A stretch of DNA of 10,210 nt from CALXSC01 sp964493475 (GTDB lineage Bacteria; Pseudomonadota; Alphaproteobacteria; Rickettsiales; UBA1997). Location: positions 1 to 10,210 of the forward strand of contig CAZBNS010000063.1 in the NCBI GenBank assembly GCA_964493475.1, in the 5' to 3' direction. The translations under genes and the position numbers were made by a program. This document shows positions 6,201-10,210 of this stretch, piece after piece. The stretch's first letter is position 1. Each line of letters starts with the position of its first letter. The notes under the pieces were generated by a model, which did no database searches, was not told where the DNA came from, and saw only the letters and a program-made list of their open reading frames with translations.

Positions 6201-8553
6201 TGAAAATCTGGAAATAGCAAAAAAAATATTTCCAGAACATATATTTAGCCCCGATCAAAAATTTGAATTCCCAAGTGGATCAATGTTTTGGTTTAGGCCT
6301 GAAGCCTTAAAGATATTACAATCATCAACTCTTTCGATCAAAGATTTTGAAGAAGAGGAAGGTCAGATTGATGGGACACTTGCACACGCAATTGAAAGAA
6401 TGTTGGGGTTACTACCATTAGAATCGGGATATCATCTAAAAAAAGTATTTTTTCCTGAAAAGGTAAGGCGATTATCCAATAAGCCAATGAAATCAATTAA
6501 TGAAACACAAAAAATATTATTTGTTTCGCACGATTTAGCCTTAGCCGGTGCAGAAATTCTTTTGCTTACCCTTATGAGATGGCTTACAAATCACACCTCA
6601 TTTAAACTAAATATTATTGCTTTAAGACGCGGAATTGATAATGGCAAACTTTTTAATGAATTTTACAAATTAAGCAACATCATAATTTGGGATGAATTAT
6701 TGGAACAATATTCCGAACCTGATGCTATTGAATATTGTTTAACACAAATTGGGACAGTTGATTTAGTATACGGAAATACTGTTATTGCCCCGTCAATTTA
6801 TAAATATCTTATTGGCTTTAACGCACCATTTATTACACACATCCACGAACTCGAACAATCAATAAAAAGATATGTTGCAAGTAATGTTCTTGTTGAAATG
6901 AAAGAATTTACCAATATATATATTCCATGTTCTGAGCCTGTTAAGTCAAATCTTCTTTTAATGCATCATATATCAGAAGAGAAACTAAAATTAGTTAATG
7001 CGTTTATTCAACCTACCATTTTTTCAGATGAAGAGCCATCAAGTATTAGAAAACAATTTTCTCTCCCTTTGGAAAAAACAATTGTTTGGGGTTGTGGTAC
7101 AATTTATTGGAGAAAAGGGGTAGATATTTTTATCCAAACAGCAAAAGTGCTCAAAGACTATGGCATCGATAACTTTGAATTTATCTGGATTGGTTCAAAT
7201 TACTGGAAAATTGACAGCGAGGAATATGGAACATGGAGTGATTGGGAATTGTATATCGTTGAAAATGAATTACAGTCACACATAACTTTTCTAGGTGAAA
7301 AAGACAATCCAAAAAATTTCTTTTTAGCTGGCGATATCTTCTATCTGCCTTCAAGAGAAGACCCCTATCCTTTGGTTTGCCTTGAAGCTGCCGAATGCAA
7401 GCTGCCCATTGTATGTTTTGACGAAGCAGGAGGCATACCCTCATTTGTAGGAAAAGATGCAGGTTGGGTGGCCCCCTACCTTGATTTTGTTTCAGCAGCA
7501 AATGCAATAAAATATTTGATAGACAATGAGGGGGTTCGGAAAATAAAAGGTGAAACAGCCAGAACAAAATTACTTAAACAACATTCCTCAGAAATTGCAA
7601 TTCCTGAAATCGTAAATATCTGTCATTTAGCCATGAATAGTAAACCGCTTGTTTCAGTAATTGTTCCTGTTTATAATCAGGAAAAATATATTGCATCAAG
7701 AATTGAGAGCATTCTTAATCAGACATTCAGAGATTACGAAATCATAATTCTTGATGATTGTTCTACAGATAACAGCTATGAAATTGAAAAACAATTTGAA
7801 TATCATCCTTCCATATCAATTTATCAAAACAAGAAAAATTCAGGTTCTGTTTTCCGGCAATGGCAAAAAGGGATTGAAATGGCTAGGGGTAAATATATAT
7901 GGATTGCAGAGGGTGACGATCTTGCAGACCCCATATTTTTAGAAACGCTTCTCCCTTCCTTTAATGATAAAGAGGTTAGTCTTAGCTATTGTGCATCTCA
8001 TATGATTGATGAAAGAGGAAATGTCGAAAAAGAGTATTATTTAAATATTGGCCACTATGCGAATTTAAATTTCCCAAAATACCGTTGGTTGGACAACTAT
8101 ACTGCCGATGGTGTAGATGAAATAGCAAATGCATTATCAATTAGAAATACAATCCCGAATGTAAGTGCAGTCTTAATGAGGGCTGAATCTGCGCTGTTAA
8201 TTGATTTCGACAAATGTTCTTCATTTCAGTGTGGAGGTGATTGGTTTGCTTATGTGTCTATCTTGAGTAAGGGTAAGATTAGTTATTCTCCAAAACACTT
8301 GAATTTTCACAGAATACATTTAGAATCTGTAGTTGCAATTAATAAACATGACCCTCAAAAAACGTTGCCCGATTATTTTAAAATGCATAAGTATATTCTT
8401 GAAAAATTTTCGATTGCCGAAGATGTTTACTATTTAATGGTTAGAAGTGTAAATGTTGATTTACGTCGTATCTGGCCAAACCTATCAGATAAAGAATTCG
8501 ATTTGCTATATAATATTAATGATTTGAATACTATTAAACATTTGAATGAATAA
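3202..8553 (+). CDS. giant modular glycan synthase: sulfotransferase - coiled coil - RgpF - GT4 - GT2
   Basis: The protein has 1783 residues; a second ATG (3208, M3) is an equally good start. Residues about 16-215 are sulfotransferase-like: G-M-H-R-S-G-T-S (22-29) is the PAPS 5'-phosphosulfate loop, W-K-D-P-R is at 114-118, and F-R-N-P-D-V-V-A-I-S (141-150) fits the 3'-phosphate site. Residues 290-400 are beta-rich with L-R-F-D-P (326-330). Residues about 440-600 form a coiled coil with four identical N-Q-Q-L-D-E-K heptads (471-498). Residues 633-706 and 746-819 are duplicated L-F-D..Y-Y-L modules. About 848-1090 is an RgpF-like domain (N-K-G-R-D-I-A-P-F 912-920, H-T-K-K 938-941, F-P-S-G-S-M-F-W-F-R-P 1023-1033, D-G-T-L-A-H-A-I-E-R 1057-1066). 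About 1104-1478 is a GT4 (GT-B) enzyme with G-A-E (1116-1118) and E-D-P-Y-P-L-V-C-L-E (1386-1395). About 1482-1760 is a GT2 (GT-A) enzyme with D-D-C-S-T-D (1518-1523) and E-G-D-D (1570-1573). No signal peptide or membrane segment is seen, so it probably acts in the cytoplasm. Inferred role: extending and sulfating a surface glycan; sugars and acceptor cannot be told. Confidence 0.9.
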   Translation: MLMPEIYNENAAVSQPVIIVLGMHRSGTSLVAQLIAVWGAYMGNELIEADENNIDGYWENKLLVTLNEKILTFIGAKWYFPPDEIDVPKLISQFGTEAEMIVKEMDFKREPWCWKDPRMIFLLPFWEKILEKRKIIYVSCFRNPDVVAISLFKRNKLPKDVALSLWLFTMLKISQKLKERNNYILIEYENLLMHPEVQCKLLFNFLNESLNIKRKREVLEKMRQVVKPQLSNTNKTNIASLNSVHLELYESLKNQKVEHTPTKEHSNIHELKNVLALYDASRLYSQLFISQNGAEFKEAISIRNDFESEMSKIEFDISQFKNITSLRFDPLNDWVEIEIQKIELKIKGKNISDNVQYYSNAFYNQDKILLFNTIDSQIIIDLTQYKNDSLEKIEFHLKYLSYGEVTQKHFAENFYNYLSEIYNDQQLVNLRSFALSDLKNLNQAKQNLVELEIEYYKNKSLKLESSLLKTNQQLDEKNQQLDEKNQQLDEKNQQLDEKRQQLIEKENVLFHLNRQIHYNDIQIVELTNFVKEKDNYISTLEKKNSENQQLIIDFEINLNKLKECIKEIEAQNLFHQTQNRLYFNELENYKKSIIYKISKFIMKFISSLDLKQIGRNIIKFRINKKYRRIIKSSGLFDKKYYLQNNQDVAQSGIDPISHFIQYGGNELRNPSPNFDTRFYLSNNNDVLMSGINPLIHYIKYGKNESRPIKSICDSKYFADETPDHTYSTDNNEISYSNIDYMIIKKSGLFDEEYYLRKNPDILQAGIDPLQHFCNFGWKEGRNPSPDFLINFYLDTYKDVKQLRINPLVHYIKYGKTESRLSKPIVIDDEKLTIEADISDVEQKSIDIGKPTIAVIAHIYYVDLLDEFLQYFKNIPFRYDLIITTSLRNKEYIETRIYKESTASKLTILSYENKGRDIAPFIDLLKNYLFQYHFVCKIHTKKSNHDTNLAGWRRYLLDNLLGSDKIIEKIIDEFNLDEKLGIIYPVQHPYITFLMKDLQWGENLEIAKKIFPEHIFSPDQKFEFPSGSMFWFRPEALKILQSSTLSIKDFEEEEGQIDGTLAHAIERMLGLLPLESGYHLKKVFFPEKVRRLSNKPMKSINETQKILFVSHDLALAGAEILLLTLMRWLTNHTSFKLNIIALRRGIDNGKLFNEFYKLSNIIIWDELLEQYSEPDAIEYCLTQIGTVDLVYGNTVIAPSIYKYLIGFNAPFITHIHELEQSIKRYVASNVLVEMKEFTNIYIPCSEPVKSNLLLMHHISEEKLKLVNAFIQPTIFSDEEPSSIRKQFSLPLEKTIVWGCGTIYWRKGVDIFIQTAKVLKDYGIDNFEFIWIGSNYWKIDSEEYGTWSDWELYIVENELQSHITFLGEKDNPKNFFLAGDIFYLPSREDPYPLVCLEAAECKLPIVCFDEAGGIPSFVGKDAGWVAPYLDFVSAANAIKYLIDNEGVRKIKGETARTKLLKQHSSEIAIPEIVNICHLAMNSKPLVSVIVPVYNQEKYIASRIESILNQTFRDYEIIILDDCSTDNSYEIEKQFEYHPSISIYQNKKNSGSVFRQWQKGIEMARGKYIWIAEGDDLADPIFLETLLPSFNDKEVSLSYCASHMIDERGNVEKEYYLNIGHYANLNFPKYRWLDNYTADGVDEIANALSIRNTIPNVSAVLMRAESALLIDFDKCSSFQCGGDWFAYVSILSKGKISYSPKHLNFHRIHLESVVAINKHDPQKTLPDYFKMHKYILEKFSIAEDVYYLMVRSVNVDLRRIWPNLSDKEFDLLYNINDLNTIKHLNE
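4612..4716 (+). repeat. 21-bp tandem repeat in the coiled coil (four perfect units plus a diverged fifth)
   Basis: Units AATCAACAACTCGATGAAAA(A) start at 4612, 4633, 4654 and 4675 and are identical at the DNA level. A diverged fifth unit (AGACAACAACTTATTGAAAAA, written here as R-Q-Q-L-I-E-K) covers 4696-4716. Each unit is exactly one coiled-coil heptad, so gain or loss of units keeps both the reading frame and the heptad phase. Identity of synonymous positions shows the units expanded recently. Confidence 0.95.
5098..5658 (+). repeat. duplicated 74-residue SGLFD/YYL module within the glycan synthase
   Basis: Residues 633-706 (5098-5319) and 746-819 (5437-5658) are diverged copies. Each starts S-G-L-F-D-x-x-Y-Y-L, contains G-I-D-P-(I/L)-x-H-F and R-N-P-S-P, and ends with N-P-L-(I/V)-H-Y-I-K-Y-G-K-(N/T)-E-S-R. 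Each copy is itself two half-repeats of about 37 residues, built on F-D/F-Y-L...D-V...G-I-(D/N)-P-L-x-H-Y, giving four half-units. Similar motifs occur in bacterial multi-domain glycosyltransferases next to RgpF or GT domains (family knowledge). Their function is not settled; a spacer or protein-binding role is plausible. Confidence 0.85.
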
Positions 8554-10127
8554 TGAATAAAACACTGTACATTCATGTTGGACTTCATAAAACAGGCACA
8601 ACTGCAATTCAGAATTTCTTAGCGATAAATCGTGAAATATTAAAAACAAATGGAGTATTATATCCAGGTAAAAGTGAAAACCATTATGATATTAGTGAAG
8701 AATTACGCTCAGACTGTAAAGCTTTTTTAAACAAAAAAACAGAAACAAATAAAATTTTCAACGAGATATTCCAAGAACAAGATAACTATGACAATTTTAT
8801 AATAAGTTCTGAAGGTTTTTTAGAATTCATTGATTTTACTATACCAGCTCTCAATGAAACTATTAAATATTTTAACCTAAATATGAGTGTTAAAATAATA
8901 ATTTATTTAAGATCTCAATTATCATGGATCGAATCAATTTACCAACAAAGAATCAAACAAACAAAAACCAGAAATAAATTAACAATTGACCAATTCATTA
9001 AATTCGAGAATATTTTACTATTTGATCATTATAAATTATTGAAATATTTAAGTAATACGTTTGGAAAAGAAAATCTAAATATTAGAATGTATTTGTTTGA
9101 AAAAGCCGACAATAAAATATTTGACGATTTTTTAAGTATATTGAATATACCGAATAACGTAGCATATACATATCCAAATAAAGCAAATTTAAATATAGGG
9201 TTACCTAAAGAGTCAATTGAGTTTTTAAGGTGGTTAAATATCCTTGAAATTCATGATGATATATTTTCAGAAATTTCCAATCTGCTTTCACAACAAGAAA
9301 TCAATGAATTAGAAAAATATCACTTTCTTTCTTATGAAATGGCAAATGAGATTAAAGATTTTTATTTTGAAATAAATAAGAAAATTGCTAATGATTTTTT
9401 TTCTGAAACCGATAGAATAAAATACTTAAATAATGAAAACAGAACATTTAAGAGAATCATTGATCAAAACAATTTAGAAAGTATTGATTTGCCTAAACAA
9501 ATTGAAATAATTAAAATAAACAACCAGTTTATATTATTTAGGCTATACCAGTTTTTAATCAATATGACACCTGAAAATGAGGAGGTTATAAAACTAAGCA
9601 CTTTTATTCAAAATTCAATTATAGAATTAATTCCTCTTCAAGAAATTAAAAAAATGGTTTATTTAGGTTCATCATTTGAAGCTGAAGATTTAATTAAAAG
9701 CATTGAAAACATTGAAACAATAATTAAAATTGATTCTGATAATTTTATGCTCAGTTCATTTAATTTCAGTACAGAGACAAAGCTACATATTTCAGATATT
9801 AATAAAGAAGTTCATATTATTAGTTATGGCATAGATCCATATTTTCAAATAATTAATTTTAGGAGAAATAATACACAGGCATATATAATTAAGATTAAAA
9901 TTTGTGCTCCCAAAGACACAATACTAAAAGTTTATTTTCAAATAATAAATAATCCATTCTTCAATGAATCAAATACAATTTTTACTAATCTCACAAAAGG
10001 TGAAAATGAAAAATATATTCTCATTACCCATAGCGGTTTTAATGGAAATATTAGAATTGATCCTGGTATAACTGAGGGATTGTTTATTATTCATGAAATT
10101 CAAATTTATAGTGCACAACTTATTTAA
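8553..10127 (+). CDS. sulfotransferase-like protein with C-terminal beta domain
   Basis: The protein has 524 residues. The start ATG overlaps the preceding stop by one base (TAATG), so translation is probably coupled to the giant synthase and the two proteins are made together. The N-terminus has Y-I-H-V-G-L-H-K-T-G-T-T (6-17), a textbook PAPS-binding loop with the catalytic-type lysine K13. I-I-Y-L-R-S-Q-L-S-W-I-E-S (116-128) fits the 3'-phosphate site, with R120 and S128 the likely contacts. The middle (about 200-400) is helical and not recognised. The C-terminal 120 residues are beta-rich and end with G-N-I-R-I-D-P-G...F-I-I-H-E-I-Q-I (498-518). This resembles the L-R-F-D-P...E-I-Q-K-I-E-L segment of the neighbouring synthase. 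No signal peptide is seen, so it acts in the cytoplasm if active. It probably transfers sulfate from PAPS to the glycan made by its partner; the acceptor is unknown. The length exceeds a minimal sulfotransferase (about 250-300 residues) because of the added tail. Confidence 0.8.
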   Translation: MNKTLYIHVGLHKTGTTAIQNFLAINREILKTNGVLYPGKSENHYDISEELRSDCKAFLNKKTETNKIFNEIFQEQDNYDNFIISSEGFLEFIDFTIPALNETIKYFNLNMSVKIIIYLRSQLSWIESIYQQRIKQTKTRNKLTIDQFIKFENILLFDHYKLLKYLSNTFGKENLNIRMYLFEKADNKIFDDFLSILNIPNNVAYTYPNKANLNIGLPKESIEFLRWLNILEIHDDIFSEISNLLSQQEINELEKYHFLSYEMANEIKDFYFEINKKIANDFFSETDRIKYLNNENRTFKRIIDQNNLESIDLPKQIEIIKINNQFILFRLYQFLINMTPENEEVIKLSTFIQNSIIELIPLQEIKKMVYLGSSFEAEDLIKSIENIETIIKIDSDNFMLSSFNFSTETKLHISDINKEVHIISYGIDPYFQIINFRRNNTQAYIIKIKICAPKDTILKVYFQIINNPFFNESNTIFTNLTKGENEKYILITHSGFNGNIRIDPGITEGLFIIHEIQIYSAQLI

Positions 10128-10158
10128 GGATTATATAAAGTTATACCTTATATTTACA

Positions 10159-10210
10159 ATGAAATTTGGAAACTTATTAATTTTTGATATTCTTATTATT
10201 GATTTTTTTA
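10159..10210 (+). CDS. possible start of a further gene, truncated by the window edge
   Basis: An ATG at 10159 opens a frame that stays open to the last base (17 codons, M-K-F-G-N-L-L-I-F-D-I-L and onward, mostly hydrophobic). It starts 31 bases after the stop of the sulfotransferase-like gene, on the same strand, which would suit a third operon member. The hydrophobic start could be a membrane protein or chance AT-rich sequence; no ribosome binding site is visible. Confidence 0.3.
   Translation, partial: MKFGNLLIFDILIIDFF

Noticed and set aside
7181..7567. Minus-strand open frame of 128 codons inside the giant gene
   Set aside because: It is antisense to the conserved GT4 catalytic region, whose motifs are clear on the plus strand.

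Overview
The window looks like chromosomal accessory DNA of a Bacteroidota bacterium, probably an uncultured or environmental Bacteroidales- or Cytophagales-like lineage. The grounds are the low G+C, A-rich translation starts without a Shine-Dalgarno sequence, a secreted tail-fibre-type protein with a C-terminal region typical of the phylum, REP-like 'GGGCTTCAGCCC' palindromes, and intergenic 'CACAAAG / CTTTGTG' repeats. This assignment is an inference; no marker gene is present.

Layout. Positions 1-46 hold what appears to be the 3' tip of a tRNA followed by an intrinsic terminator. Positions 50-1270 contain no convincing gene. They are packed with small palindromes, a nested inverted-repeat element of about 184 bp (351-534), duplicated 'ACTCATG...ACTTAGGAACT' modules and a 24-bp tandem repeat. 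A small putative exported protein with a non-ATG start follows (1275-1946), then two diverged tandem copies of a 'CACGAAGGC...TTTGTG' repeat (1960-2108). Next come a secreted tail-fibre-type protein (2175-2924) and a good terminator (2973-3010). A short AT-rich spacer with a perfect 16-bp inverted repeat leads into the main locus.

The main locus is a two-gene, translationally coupled pair (3202-8553 and 8553-10127, one-base overlap). The first gene encodes a 1783-residue modular enzyme. In order it carries a sulfotransferase-like PAPS-binding domain, a beta-rich segment, a coiled coil with four perfect heptad repeats, four half-repeats of an 'LFD..YYL...DV...GI(D/N)P..H' module, a rhamnan-synthesis-F (RgpF-like) domain, a GT4 (GT-B) glycosyltransferase and a GT2 (GT-A) glycosyltransferase. 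The second gene encodes a separate sulfotransferase-like protein whose C-terminal tail carries an R-(F/I)-D-P motif resembling one in the first protein. Together they look like a compact machine for assembling and probably sulfating a surface or secreted glycan. A further reading frame opens just before the right edge.

The base composition changes by eye at about 2110-2175, from mixed and repeat-rich to strongly AT-rich. This fits a glycan island with a separate history from the repeat-rich left flank. The most noteworthy observations are the single-polypeptide fusion of sulfotransferase, RgpF, GT4 and GT2 domains around a repeat-variable coiled coil, and the multi-layered inverted-repeat element at 351-534.
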